The position numbers were made by a program, and so were the translations under genes. Below, one piece after another: positions 7,644 to 16,591 of a DNA stretch of 56,550 nucleotides; position 1 is the first letter of the stretch; the number at the start of each line of letters is the position of its first letter. Source of the DNA: Alphaproteobacteria bacterium (lineage in GTDB: Bacteria; Pseudomonadota; Alphaproteobacteria; Rhodospirillales; WMHbin7). Location of the stretch: contig JADGAX010000002.1 of NCBI GenBank assembly GCA_015231795.1, positions 657,067 through 713,616 of the forward strand, given 5' to 3'. The notes beneath the pieces were generated by a model. It was given only the letters and a program-made list of their open reading frames with translations, searched no databases and was not told where the DNA came from.

Positions 7644-9286
7644 TGCGCATTTTGTTGCTCGCCCATTCCTTCAACAGTCTGACCCAACGCGTCTGGGTGG
7701 AACTGCAAGCCCTCGGCCACGAACTGGCCCTAGAGCTTGACATCAAGGACAGCGTGACCGAAGAGGCCGTGGCGCTGTTTCGACCCGACTTGATCGTCGC
7801 CCCTTTCTTGAAGCGCGCCATTCCGCCTAGCGTTTGGCAGGCCGTGCGCTGTCTTGTCATTCATCCCGGCCCCTTGGGCGACCGTGGCCCCGCCGCCCTT
7901 GATTGGGCTATTCTGGAGGGCCGTTCGCAATGGGGGGTGACGGTGTTGGAGGCGGCAGCCGATTTCGATGCCGGCCCCGTCTGGGCGCACCGCGCGTTCC
8001 AAATGCGCGCCGCCAGCAAGGGCAGCCTTTACCGGCGCGAGGTCAGCGATGCAGCCATCGACGCGTTGCAAGAAGCGATTGCCAAGATCGAGGCGGGCGA
8101 GAAACCGACGCCAGCGCCGGACGGGGCGTTCCGCTCGTTTGTACCGCAAGAACTTCGCGCCATCGATTGGCGAACCGACAAGGCGGCGGACGTGCTTCGC
8201 AAGATCCGCTCGGCCGACGGAGCGCCGGGCGTTCGCGACGTCATCGATGGTCGCGAGTTTTATCTGTTCGACGCCGAGAGTGCCGATCTGCAAGGGCCGC
8301 CTGGAGCTTTGCTGGCCAGCGACGGCGCCCGATTGGCCAGGGCATGCGCCGACGGCGCCGTCTGGATCGGCCATCTCAGGCCGACCGGATCCGAACAACT
8401 GAAATTGCCCGCCACGCATTACTTAAAGACAGAGGGCTTGGCCCAACAGGACCCCAGCGACATCGCCTATGAGGAGCAAGGAGCGGTGGGCGTGCTGCGC
8501 TTTCCCTTCTACAACGGCGCCATGAGCACATCGCAATGTCTTCGCCTGCGCGATGCCTTCCTAGCGGCGGCCAAGCGCCCGACCCGCGTCATCTTGCTGG
8601 CGGGCGGCGAGGATTACTGGTCGAACGGCATTCATCTGGGAACCATCGAGGCCGCGAAAAGCGTTTCCGACGAATCTTGGGACAACATCAACGCCATCGA
8701 CGATCTGGCCGAAGCGATCATCACCTGCGGCTCGCATTTGACGCTGGCCGCCATGGCGGGCAATGCCGGAGCGGGCGGCGTGTTCCTGGCCCTGGCCGCC
8801 GACCGGGTGGTGATGCGCGGCGGCATCGTGCTGAACCCGCATTACAAAGGAATGGGAAATCTCTACGGGTCGGAATATTGGACCTATCTTCTGCCCAAGC
8901 GCACGACCAAGGAACAAGCGCTGCGCATCCTTGAGGCGAGGCTTCCCATGGGCGCCGCCGAGGCCCTTGATCTGGGTCTAGCCGACGTCGTTCTCAGCAA
9001 GGACATGGCCAGCTTTGCGCAAGAAGCGCTTGGTTGCGCCGCAGCAATGGCGGCGGGAGATGGGTTCTTGGAAAAGTTGGCGGCCAAGCGCCAATCTCGC
9101 GCCGACGACGAAGCGGCAAAGCCGCTGTCGGCCTATCGCGCAGAAGAGCTTGAGCGAATGCGCCTTAATTTCTACGGCTTCGATCCCAGCTATCATGTGG
9201 CGCGCTATCACTTCATCTTCAAATCGGCCAAGTCGCGCACCCCTCTTTACCTGGCACCCCATCGGCGTGCTAAACTTGTCGCATGA
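7643..9286 (+). CDS. hypX: HypX/HoxX: CO-ligand synthesis from formyl-tetrahydrofolate
   Basis: 547 aa in two parts. The N-terminal half is formyltransferase-like (LVIHPGPLGDRGPAALDWAI resembles the formyl-THF binding region). The C-terminal half is an enoyl-CoA hydratase/crotonase fold, with YWSNGIHLG and AGNAGAGGVFLALAADR. From the literature on the family, HypX makes the CO ligand of the Ni-Fe site from formyl-THF via formyl-CoA, which allows assembly in air. The ATG at 7643 overlaps the hypE stop; an upstream extension from 7559 lies inside hypE. Presence of hypX suggests that this hydrogenase is assembled under oxic or microoxic conditions. Confidence 0.93.
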   Translation: MRILLLAHSFNSLTQRVWVELQALGHELALELDIKDSVTEEAVALFRPDLIVAPFLKRAIPPSVWQAVRCLVIHPGPLGDRGPAALDWAILEGRSQWGVTVLEAAADFDAGPVWAHRAFQMRAASKGSLYRREVSDAAIDALQEAIAKIEAGEKPTPAPDGAFRSFVPQELRAIDWRTDKAADVLRKIRSADGAPGVRDVIDGREFYLFDAESADLQGPPGALLASDGARLARACADGAVWIGHLRPTGSEQLKLPATHYLKTEGLAQQDPSDIAYEEQGAVGVLRFPFYNGAMSTSQCLRLRDAFLAAAKRPTRVILLAGGEDYWSNGIHLGTIEAAKSVSDESWDNINAIDDLAEAIITCGSHLTLAAMAGNAGAGGVFLALAADRVVMRGGIVLNPHYKGMGNLYGSEYWTYLLPKRTTKEQALRILEARLPMGAAEALDLGLADVVLSKDMASFAQEALGCAAAMAAGDGFLEKLAAKRQSRADDEAAKPLSAYRAEELERMRLNFYGFDPSYHVARYHFIFKSAKSRTPLYLAPHRRAKLVA

Positions 9287-10728
9287 GCAAGCCGACCATC
9301 CTGGTCATTGACGACGAGATACGCTCGCAAGAAGCGCTCAGACGCGTGTTGAGCGAGGAGTTTTACGTCTTCACCGCTTCGGGGGCCGAGGCGGCCGAGA
9401 CCTTGCTGGAGCAAGAACGGGTCGAGGCGATCCTTTGCGATCAGCGCATGCCGGGCGAGACCGGCGTCGCCTTCTTGAAGCGCGCGCGCGAACGCTGGCC
9501 GGAAACGGTGCGCATCATCATCTCGGGCTACACCGATTCCGAAGACATCATCGCGGGCGTCAACGAGGCGGGAATCTACCAGTACGTCACCAAGCCATGG
9601 GAGCCGGAGGCGCTGCTGGAAATCGTGCGCGAAGCCACGCGCCTGTTCAGGCTGCAAAGCGAAAACCATGCGGCCAGCCTGGAGATCAAGCTCGATTCCA
9701 AAAGCCTGGGCCGCGTGGTGGCCGACAAGCGCAAATCGCTGAAAAGCCGCTTTGGCTTTGATCGCCTGCTTTGTTGCGACGCCAGCCCTCTGAAAGGGGC
9801 AATCGATTTGGCGCGCCGGATCGCCAGATACGACATTCCCGTGCTGATCACCGGCGAGTCCGGCACCGGCAAGGAATTGCTGGCCCGCGCCCTGCACTAT
9901 AATTCGCACCGCGGCGAAAAGCCCTTCGTGGTCGAGAATTGCGGCGCCCTTCCCGACACGCTGCTGGAAAGCGAATTGTTCGGCACCAAACGGGGCGCCT
10001 TCACCGGCGCCATGGAAGACCGCATCGGCCTGTTCGAACAGGCCAGCGGCGGCACCATCTTCCTGGATGAAATCGGCGACACCTCGCCCGCCTTCCAAGT
10101 CAAGCTGCTGCGCGTGTTGCAGGAAGGCGAAATCCGCCCGTTGGGGGCCAGGGGGCCACGCAAGATCGACGTGCGCGTCATTGCCGCCACCAACCGCGAT
10201 CTGGAACGAGACGTGGCGGAGGGGCGCTTTCGACGCGATCTTTATTATCGTCTCGCCGGATTGCGCTTGCATGTGCCGCCGCTGCGCGAGCGGCCGATGG
10301 ATTTGCCCCTGATCGCGCAGCGGCTGGTCGAACAGGCGGCGAAATCGTTTGGCAAGAAAATCGGCGTCATCGCGCCGGAAACCCTGGCCCGCCTGCAAGA
10401 CTATGACTGGCCGGGCAATGTGCGCGAGATGCAAAACGAAATCAGCCGCATGGTGGCGCTGGCCGATGGGCCGGAGCTTGGCCCCGATTTGCTAAGCGAA
10501 CCCGTTCGCGAAAAGCGTCCGGCGGCGCAGTTCGGCTTTGCATCCATTCAATTGCCGGAACCGCAGGGCGCTTTGAAGGATCACGTCGAGCGGCTCGAGG
10601 AACGTTTGATCGCCGAATCGCTGCGCCGTCACCGCCACAATATCAGCCGCGCCGCCGAGGAACTGGGATTGTCTCGGGTGGGCCTGCGCGCCAAGTTGCA
10701 ACGTTATGGCCTCGAGCGTCTCAACTGA
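9283..10728 (+). CDS. hoxA: HoxA/HupR hydrogenase transcriptional regulator (NtrC family)
   Basis: 481 aa with receiver, AAA+ and Fis-type DNA-binding domains. The receiver has Asp10-Asp11, phospho-acceptor Asp53 (CDQRMPG) and the Lys of YVTKPWEP. The AAA+ domain has Walker A GESGTGKE (191-198), the sigma-54 contact loop GAFTGA (238-243) and Walker B GGTIFLDEIG. A C-terminal helix-turn-helix follows (SRAAEELGLSRVGLRAKL). HoxA/HupR proteins activate hydrogenase structural genes; unusually, several members activate in the non-phosphorylated state. The gene overlaps hypX by four bases and the kinase gene by 23, so regulator, kinase and maturation proteins share one transcript. Confidence 0.93.
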   Translation: MSKPTILVIDDEIRSQEALRRVLSEEFYVFTASGAEAAETLLEQERVEAILCDQRMPGETGVAFLKRARERWPETVRIIISGYTDSEDIIAGVNEAGIYQYVTKPWEPEALLEIVREATRLFRLQSENHAASLEIKLDSKSLGRVVADKRKSLKSRFGFDRLLCCDASPLKGAIDLARRIARYDIPVLITGESGTGKELLARALHYNSHRGEKPFVVENCGALPDTLLESELFGTKRGAFTGAMEDRIGLFEQASGGTIFLDEIGDTSPAFQVKLLRVLQEGEIRPLGARGPRKIDVRVIAATNRDLERDVAEGRFRRDLYYRLAGLRLHVPPLRERPMDLPLIAQRLVEQAAKSFGKKIGVIAPETLARLQDYDWPGNVREMQNEISRMVALADGPELGPDLLSEPVREKRPAAQFGFASIQLPEPQGALKDHVERLEERLIAESLRRHRHNISRAAEELGLSRVGLRAKLQRYGLERLN

Positions 10729-12115
10729 TCGGGCGCTGCCCGACATGCTGGAACAGGTGGGCGGTCTCAATCTGACCGGCTTGCAGGAAACCGCCTGGAT
10801 CGAAGTCATCCGCAAGATGGAAGAGGTCTATTCCGACCTCATCCGCTACGAAGTCGACCTGGAAAGCAAGAACGACGCGCTTGAACAAGCACACCGTTTC
10901 ATCGGCAGCGTTCTGTCCTCGATGTCCGACGTGCTGCTGGTCTGTGACGGCAAATGCCAGATTCAGCAGGTCAATCAGGCCTTGCTCGATCTGACCGGCC
11001 AAGCCGAGGCCGATTTGCTGGGCGAACCCCTGACCACCTTGCTGCCCTTTGCCGGACAAAGCCTGGTGGAATCTTTGCTGGGCCTGTCCGGCGCCCAGCC
11101 GGTCCAGGACCGCGAAGTGCGCTTTCTGGCCAAGTCGGGCGAGGCGACGGAACCCGTAGCCCTTAATGCGTCGTTGCGCCGCGACGCGTTGGGCCAGCCC
11201 GCTGGCTATGTGCTGATCGGGCGTCCGGTGGGTGAATTGCGCCGCGCCTATGAAGCGCTGGAGACGGCGCATGCCGATCTGAAGGCCGCCCAGCAACAGT
11301 TGGTGCAGTCGGAAAAGCTGGCCTCTTTGGGGCGCTTGGTCGCGGGCGTGGCGCACGAGCTTAACAATCCTGTCAGTTTCGTGCTGGGCAATGTGCATTC
11401 CCTGGCGCGCTATCTCGACCGCCTGACCAGCTATGTCGATGCGGTGCACGAGGGGGCGTCGGCCAGGGCGCGCGAAAAGCTGCGCGCCGAACTGTCCATC
11501 GACGCCGTGCTGGCCGATCTTGGGCCTCTGATCGACGGCACGCGCGAGGGCGCTGGGCGGGTGGCCGAGATCGTGCGCAACCTGAAGCGTCTGTCCTTTA
11601 CCAATCCAGGCGGCGCTGAAATTTTCAATCTGGCCGAGGTGGCGCGCACGGCTGGCGAATGGGCGGCGCGCGGACGAAAGAAGCAGGCGGAACTGGCTTT
11701 CGACCTGCCTGCCAGCTTGAACGTGCGCGGCAATGCCGGCGCCATTCATCAGGTGCTGGTCAATCTGGTCGAAAACGCGCTGGACGCCATGGAAGACGTC
11801 AAGCAAGCCAAGCTGTGGCTGAGCGCCAGGGCCGAAGGGGCCAGCGCCGTGGTCGGCGTGCGCGACAATGGTCCGGGCATCGCCGACGACAGCCTGCTGA
11901 AAGTGTTCGACCCTTTCTTCACCACCAAGCCGCCCGGGCGCGGCACCGGTCTTGGTTTGTGGATTTCTTGGAACATCGTGAAAGATCACGGCGGCGCCAT
12001 CGAGGCGGGCAACCATCCCGACGGTGGTGCTGTGGTGCTGTTCACGCTTCCATTGGCGACAGATGGCAAGGGCAAGCGCTCTACAGCGTCCGGGCCAGTT
12101 CCAGAAACGCCCTGA
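10706..12115 (+). CDS. hupT: HupT/HoxJ hydrogen-sensing histidine kinase
   Basis: 469 aa and no membrane segment, so cytoplasmic. A PAS domain lies at about residues 65-170 and a short coiled coil at 180-205. The HisKA domain has phospho-acceptor His217 in [11 protein letters not shown]. The ATPase domain shows the N box ([12 protein letters not shown]), the G1 box (VRDNGPGI) and the G2 box ([11 protein letters not shown]). HupT/HoxJ kinases work with the regulatory hydrogenase HupUV/HoxBC to tell HoxA whether H2 is present. Those genes are not adjacent here. The 3' end overlaps the opposing trpF gene by 35 bases. Confidence 0.9.
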   Translation: MASSVSTDRALPDMLEQVGGLNLTGLQETAWIEVIRKMEEVYSDLIRYEVDLESKNDALEQAHRFIGSVLSSMSDVLLVCDGKCQIQQVNQALLDLTGQAEADLLGEPLTTLLPFAGQSLVESLLGLSGAQPVQDREVRFLAKSGEATEPVALNASLRRDALGQPAGYVLIGRPVGELRRAYEALETAHADLKAAQQQLVQSEKLASLGRLVAGVAHELNNPVSFVLGNVHSLARYLDRLTSYVDAVHEGASARAREKLRAELSIDAVLADLGPLIDGTREGAGRVAEIVRNLKRLSFTNPGGAEIFNLAEVARTAGEWAARGRKKQAELAFDLPASLNVRGNAGAIHQVLVNLVENALDAMEDVKQAKLWLSARAEGASAVVGVRDNGPGIADDSLLKVFDPFFTTKPPGRGTGLGLWISWNIVKDHGGAIEAGNHPDGGAVVLFTLPLATDGKGKRSTASGPVPETP

Positions 12116-12719
12116 TTTTGTCGGGATTCTTTTTGCCAGGCGCGTCTTCGACGCCCGAGGAGACGTCCACCTCTTTGGCGCCGCTTGTCCGTACGGCTTC
12201 GGCCAGATTGCTGGGCGTCAATCCGCCCGCCAGCATCCAAGGCAGGCGGATGCGCAGGTTGGCCAGCAGCGTCCAGTCGAAGCTGTTGGCGTTGCCGCCG
12301 GGGCGCGTCGCCCCCTGGGGCGGCGGCGCGTCGAACAGCAATCGGTCGGCGATGTCGGCATAGTCCTTGACCGCTTGAAGATCCTGCGGACCCGCCAGCG
12401 GCAGGGCCTTCATGACGGGGCGCTTGCACTGTTTGCGAATGGCGGCCGTGCGGGCGGGCGTTTCCTTGCCATGCAACTGTATGAGGTCAAGCGGCGCGTG
12501 ATGCAGAACGGTTTGCAAAAATTCGTCGCTTGGATCGACGAACAGGCCAACCTTGACGATGCCGGTCGGCACGCGATGCATCAGACCCGCCGCCAGTTCC
12601 GGGGCGACGTTGCGCGGGCTGGGCGGGAAAAAGACGAATCCCAAAAAGGACGCGCCATGCCGGGTCGCGGCATCGACGCCGACAGCGTCGTTCAGCCCGC
12701 AGATTTTTGCGGCGATCAT
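12081..12719 (-). CDS. trpF: Phosphoribosylanthranilate isomerase
   Basis: 212 aa TIM barrel catalysing the Amadori rearrangement in tryptophan synthesis. The start MIAAKICGL carries the catalytic cysteine (Cys7). LIQLHGKE and the phosphate-binding MLAGGLTPSN and VDVSSGVED motifs are all present. The start overlaps the lapA stop by four bases, so ihfB-lapA-trpF appear to be one - strand operon. In many alphaproteobacteria trpB and trpA follow trpF. Here the gene instead runs into the convergent end of the hydrogenase cluster, so trpBA must be elsewhere. Confidence 0.95.
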   Translation of the reverse strand: MIAAKICGLNDAVGVDAATRHGASFLGFVFFPPSPRNVAPELAAGLMHRVPTGIVKVGLFVDPSDEFLQTVLHHAPLDLIQLHGKETPARTAAIRKQCKRPVMKALPLAGPQDLQAVKDYADIADRLLFDAPPPQGATRPGGNANSFDWTLLANLRIRLPWMLAGGLTPSNLAEAVRTSGAKEVDVSSGVEDAPGKKNPDKIRAFLELARTL

Positions 12720-13003
12720 GGCAACACGGCTGGTAGGGCAGGCGCAGACTTTTCCAGGGTCTTGATCTGGCGGGCGCGCTCACGGGACAGACGGCGCGAT
12801 TTGCCGCCCGCCAACCAAGCGGCGGCGCCGCCCAGCAAAACGCCCAGGGTCAGCGGCGCCAGAACAAGGAAAAAGACCGGGGTGGCGATTTCATAGGGCA
12901 GGGGCCACAGCGACACCGCCGCCGATTGACGGTTGACGACCGCGAACACGACCAAAAGGCCGGTGATCGGCAGAAGAATCAGTAACTTTAGCAGTCGCAG
13001 CAT
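12716..13003 (-). CDS. lapA: LapA-type small membrane protein (DUF1049)
   Basis: 95 aa with two membrane helices. The first is around residues 5-25 (LLILLPITGLLVVFAVV) and the second around 40-66, followed by a basic, cytoplasmic coiled-coil-like tail (RRLSRERARQIKTLE). This is the LapA/DUF1049 layout. In E. coli, LapA works with LapB in lipopolysaccharide assembly control. The gene between ihfB and trpF is a common alphaproteobacterial arrangement. The family role here is inferred and was not tested. Confidence 0.85.
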   Translation of the reverse strand: MLRLLKLLILLPITGLLVVFAVVNRQSAAVSLWPLPYEIATPVFFLVLAPLTLGVLLGGAAAWLAGGKSRRLSRERARQIKTLEKSAPALPAVLP

Positions 13004-13031
13004 AACGCCCCCCGCTGTGGGGCGGGCCGCA

Positions 13032-13316
13032 TCAGCCCACCGTGTTCAGACGTTCCCGCAATTGCTTGCCGGTGCGAAAGAAGGGAACGAATTTCGACGA
13101 CACCGACACCGACTGTCCGGTGCGGGGATTGCGCCCCTGTCTGGCGTCGCGCCGCTTCACGGAAAAGGCCCCGAAGCCGCGCAATTCCACCCGGTCGCCT
13201 CGGGCCAGCGCCTCGCCGACCTCATCGAAGATGGTCGTGACGATACGCTCGACGTCGCGCTGGTAGAGATGGGGGTTCAATTCCGCCAGGCGGGCGATCA
13301 GTTCGGATTTGGTCAT
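13032..13316 (-). CDS. ihfB: Integration host factor beta subunit
   Basis: 94 aa from [11 protein letters not shown], the usual IhfB start. An upstream in-frame start at 13379 would add 21 unconserved residues. The HU/IHF fold is clear, with [10 protein letters not shown] in the DNA-inserting beta arm and a basic C-terminal helix. With IhfA it bends DNA, including at sigma-54 promoters, so it may assist HoxA-type activation of hydrogenase genes. A GAGGG sequence lies at a suitable distance before the ATG. It is the first gene of the ihfB-lapA-trpF operon. Confidence 0.94.
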   Translation of the reverse strand: MTKSELIARLAELNPHLYQRDVERIVTTIFDEVGEALARGDRVELRGFGAFSVKRRDARQGRNPRTGQSVSVSSKFVPFFRTGKQLRERLNTVG

Positions 13317-13401
13317 GGTGGGCATCCCTCGTCGCATGAGACCCTCAGGCTGCCAAATGGGGGGCGGCGCGTCAAGCATCCCCTTGAGAAAATCGATTAA
13401 T

Positions 13402-15495
13402 TTAGCTGGAATGGCCCGGCTGAAGGGCTGACTTGGCGCGGCGCACCCGTTCAGCGGGCAGGAAAAAGCCGACCGAGGCGCCTTTGCCCGGCTCGCTTTC
13501 GACGGTCATGGTTCCCCCATGCATCTCGATCATGCTCTGGGCGAGGGGCAGGCCAAGGCCTGTCCCCTCCTGGCGCCGGTTCATGCCGCTGTCGACCTGC
13601 ATGAAGGGCGTCATGGCCTTTTGAATGTCCTGGGGCGACATGCCGATCCCGGTGTCGGTCACCCTGAAGAGCAGGCTTTCATCCGGGTTCTGCCTGAGCG
13701 TCAGCGTCACCTTGCCGCCCTCGGGCGTGAATTTGACGGCGTTGGACAGCAGGTTCAGCAAGATCTGCTTGATGCGCCGTTGGTCGCCCACGACGGCGGG
13801 CAAGGATTCGTCTGGCAGATCGAGAACGAGCGTGCAATGCGTCTTGAGCGCCCTGGCTTCCAGCAGACGCAGGCTGGACCGCGCGACCGAGACGGGATCG
13901 AAGATGGTTTCATACAGATCCATCGTGCCCGCCTCGACCCGCGAAATGTCCAGAATGTCGTTGATGATGTCCAGAAGATGGCGGGCCGACACTTGGATGT
14001 CGTGCGCGAAGGTTTTGTAGCGCGGCGTTCCCAAAGGTCCTAAAAGTTCCTGCTCCATGATGTCCGAGAAGCCCAGCACGGCGTTCAAGGGGGTGCGCAA
14101 TTCATGGCTCATATTGGCCAGGAATTCCGATTTGACGCGGTTGGCCATCTGGGCCGCGTCCCTGGCCGTGACCAGGGCCTTTTCGGCTTCCTTGGTCTTG
14201 GTGACGTCGCGCAACGACGTGACGTGCAGCACGCGCCCGCGAAAGAACAGATCGGCGCCTCGGGCCTCGGCGACAATTTCATGTTTGTCCTTGCAACAAA
14301 GGCGAACTTCGGACTGACCGGCAGCGACGTCGCCGGACGCGTTCTGGAATTTCGCGCGGTCCTCGGGATGCACCAGTTCTAGAACCGACATGCGCTTGAT
14401 GTCGTCGGGCGCAAAGCCGGTCATTTCCACCAGCCGCGTGTTGAAGTCGTAGATGTGCGCCCAGTCGTGAATGACCAGCCCCTCCCACGCCGCTTCGGCC
14501 AGACGGCGGAACCTTTCTCCGCTTTCCGTCAGCTCGCGCTTGACGGCATCTCGGCCCTCGACCTGAATGCGCAAGCGAAAGGCGGCCAAAATCAGAACAG
14601 CGGACAAGAAGGATATCAGGGCGGTCAGACTGGCGCCGCCGCTCCAGAACGACAATCGGCTGGGATAATCCAAGCTCCAGCCCTGCAGCGGAATGGCGGC
14701 TAGGCGCCATTTGCCGCCGGGCACGTCAATGTCGATGGTGATCGGGTGCTCGTCGAACAGGCTGGGTTCTCCCCAAACCATGCCGCCGCCAGCACCTAAC
14801 CCATCGCGGCCTCGAACGGCGGCGCGAATGCCGATGCGGTCGGCGGCAGTGCGAAATCCGGCTTCGTCGAAAATCGTGTCCGCCTCGATGATTACGCTGA
14901 CCAAACCCCAGAACTCGGGTTGACCGCGTTGACCAGCATGCAAAAAAACAGGCGTTATCGACGCCAGCCCCAAACCGCCCTGGTCCAGCGAATAGGGACC
15001 GGCCATCATCACGCTCCGCTTGGCGACCGCCTCCATGACGACATTCGCCAATTCGGGACGCGCCAGAAGATTGCTTCCCAGCGTCTGGCGATTGCCTTGC
15101 AGGGGGAAAACATGGGTGACGACGTTGTTGCGGGCCAGAGCGATGCTGCGCACGCCGGTGCGTCCCGCCAGCAGAATGCGCGAGATGGCGTCGAATTCGG
15201 CTGGCGAGATGTCATGCTGGCTTCTGACCAGCGCCTCCATGCCTTGGCCCAGGAACAAGCGCTGGTCGAGCGCACTTTCCAGTCGGTTCTTCAACAGCGA
15301 CAGTTGCTGGCGAACCTCGCTTGCCTGCGCATTCTGATGCTTCGTCAGGTTGGCGTGATCAAGATAGGCCATCAGCGCCAGCCCCGCCATGAAGACCAGA
15401 ACGGCGGCCAGCAGGGCGGGGACTACGCGGCGTGTCGCCGAATCCTTGGCACCGTCGGCGGTCTGTTCGGCGGTGTCGTTGAACAGCTTGATCAT
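13402..15495 (-). CDS. Membrane sensor histidine kinase with CHASE and PAS domains
   Basis: 697 aa. A membrane helix at about residues 25-45 and another at 285-307 enclose a periplasmic CHASE-type sensor domain ([21 protein letters not shown]). A PAS domain follows at about 325-435. The HisKA domain has His464 in [13 protein letters not shown], and the ATPase domain has [14 protein letters not shown] and [12 protein letters not shown]. No response regulator gene is adjacent, so its partner and signal are unknown. It starts 33 bases after rpoH on the same strand and may be co-transcribed. A strong hairpin lies just before its ATG. Confidence 0.88.
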   Translation of the reverse strand: MIKLFNDTAEQTADGAKDSATRRVVPALLAAVLVFMAGLALMAYLDHANLTKHQNAQASEVRQQLSLLKNRLESALDQRLFLGQGMEALVRSQHDISPAEFDAISRILLAGRTGVRSIALARNNVVTHVFPLQGNRQTLGSNLLARPELANVVMEAVAKRSVMMAGPYSLDQGGLGLASITPVFLHAGQRGQPEFWGLVSVIIEADTIFDEAGFRTAADRIGIRAAVRGRDGLGAGGGMVWGEPSLFDEHPITIDIDVPGGKWRLAAIPLQGWSLDYPSRLSFWSGGASLTALISFLSAVLILAAFRLRIQVEGRDAVKRELTESGERFRRLAEAAWEGLVIHDWAHIYDFNTRLVEMTGFAPDDIKRMSVLELVHPEDRAKFQNASGDVAAGQSEVRLCCKDKHEIVAEARGADLFFRGRVLHVTSLRDVTKTKEAEKALVTARDAAQMANRVKSEFLANMSHELRTPLNAVLGFSDIMEQELLGPLGTPRYKTFAHDIQVSARHLLDIINDILDISRVEAGTMDLYETIFDPVSVARSSLRLLEARALKTHCTLVLDLPDESLPAVVGDQRRIKQILLNLLSNAVKFTPEGGKVTLTLRQNPDESLLFRVTDTGIGMSPQDIQKAMTPFMQVDSGMNRRQEGTGLGLPLAQSMIEMHGGTMTVESEPGKGASVGFFLPAERVRRAKSALQPGHSS

Positions 15496-15501
15496 GTCGC
15501 T

Positions 15502-15525
15502 CCATTCGCCCGCTGGGGCGAATGG
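15502..15525 (-). promoter_or_regulatory. Hairpin between rpoH and the kinase start
   Basis: On the - strand CCATTCGCCC and GGGCGAATGG form a perfect 10-bp stem with a 4-base loop. It lies between the rpoH stop (15529) and the kinase ATG (15495). There is no T run, so it is a poor terminator. Its 3' arm ends in ATGG, overlapping the likely TGGAG ribosome-binding site. It could limit kinase translation or protect the rpoH 3' end. Confidence 0.55.
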
Positions 15526-15528
15526 GAA

Positions 15529-16434
15529 TTATAGGGCAAGGGCCGGGGATGGCAAAGCGTGGGCGCTGCCGATAACAGCCTTTTTGAGCTTTTCGAAAGC
15601 CTTCGCCTCGATCTGACGCACCCTTTCGCGCGAGATGCCGTATTCGGCGGCCAGCGCCTCCAGCGTTTGCGGCTCGTCTCTTAGGCGTCGTTCGGAAATG
15701 ATGTGGCGCTCGCGCTCGTCAAGCAGTTCCAGCCCCGATTTCAGCCAAGCAAGGCCGCGGCTGGTCTCCTGGCGTTGAGACAGCATGGTCTCGGCATCCT
15801 CGGTTTCGTCCTCCAGCAGGTCCTGGCGTTCGACGACCGAGTCCATTCTGACCGGGGCGTTCAGCGAGGTGTCGCGGCCAAACAGCCGCCGGTTCATCGT
15901 CTGCACTTCGCTGGCCGAAACTTCCAGCTTGTTGGCGATTTCCAGGGCTTGCGCCGGTTCGATGTCGGCCTGATCGGACAAGCCAAGCGATGTCTTGATG
16001 CGCTTTAAGTTGAAGAACAGCTTTTTGTGCGCCGCCGCCGTGCCGATCTTGACCAGCGACCAGGATTGCAAAACATATTCGGTGATCGACGCCCTGATCC
16101 ACCACATGGCGTAGGTCGCCAGGCGAAAGCCGCGCTCCGGCTCGAACTTCTTGACGGCGCGCATCAGGCCGATATTGCCCTCGGCGATCAGATCGGCCAC
16201 CGGCAAACCGTAATTCTTGAAACCGAAGGCGATCTTGGCGACCAGACGCAGATGGCTGGTCACCAGCCGATGCGCGGCGTCGATGTCGCCATGCTCGTTC
16301 AGACGCTTGGCCAGCATATATTCTTCCCCGGCCGTAAGAACCGGAAAGCGGCGGATGTCTTGAAGATAGCGCCTCAGCCCATCGGGGGCCGGGGCGGCTA
16401 GCGAAATGGGCAAATTAAGGGCGTCGGTTGTCAT
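15529..16434 (-). CDS. rpoH: RNA polymerase heat-shock sigma factor (sigma-32)
   Basis: 301 aa. Region 2 contains GNIGLMRAVKKFEP and the TYAMWWIRASI helix. The diagnostic RpoH box, HKKLFFNLKRIK, is present, and region 4 ends in YGISRERVRQIEAKAFEKL. The start MTTDALNL is preferred because GAGGAGG lies just before it; a start seven codons upstream would place that site inside the coding sequence. It directs RNA polymerase to heat-shock promoters. Alphaproteobacteria often carry several rpoH copies, so this one may be specialised. Confidence 0.95.
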   Translation of the reverse strand: MTTDALNLPISLAAPAPDGLRRYLQDIRRFPVLTAGEEYMLAKRLNEHGDIDAAHRLVTSHLRLVAKIAFGFKNYGLPVADLIAEGNIGLMRAVKKFEPERGFRLATYAMWWIRASITEYVLQSWSLVKIGTAAAHKKLFFNLKRIKTSLGLSDQADIEPAQALEIANKLEVSASEVQTMNRRLFGRDTSLNAPVRMDSVVERQDLLEDETEDAETMLSQRQETSRGLAWLKSGLELLDERERHIISERRLRDEPQTLEALAAEYGISRERVRQIEAKAFEKLKKAVIGSAHALPSPALAL

Positions 16435-16561
16435 TGTCACATCCTCCTCGAGCAATATGACGTCCGCGGCTAGGCGGATATTCGTTCAGCACGCCCAACA
16501 TGGGCCGCGCCGGGAAAGGCCCCCGCCCATGACGGCACGGCGGCACTATTCTCTACCTGAC

Positions 16562-16591
16562 AAAATAGCAGGTTTAGGGGGTCTGGGTCAA
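16562..16591 (-). promoter_or_regulatory. Candidate promoter of rpoH
   Basis: On the - strand a -35 TTGACC (16586-16591) and a -10 TATTTT (16562-16567) are spaced by 18 bases. The -35 overlaps the stop codon of the upstream GGDEF gene. It would give rpoH a leader of about 120 bases, long enough for a thermosensor fold, though none was demonstrated by eye. Confidence 0.4.

Noticed and set aside
13004-13031. G/C-rich short inverted repeat between ihfB and lapA
   Set aside because: It has no T run and lies inside a close-packed operon. It is probably composition rather than a terminator.
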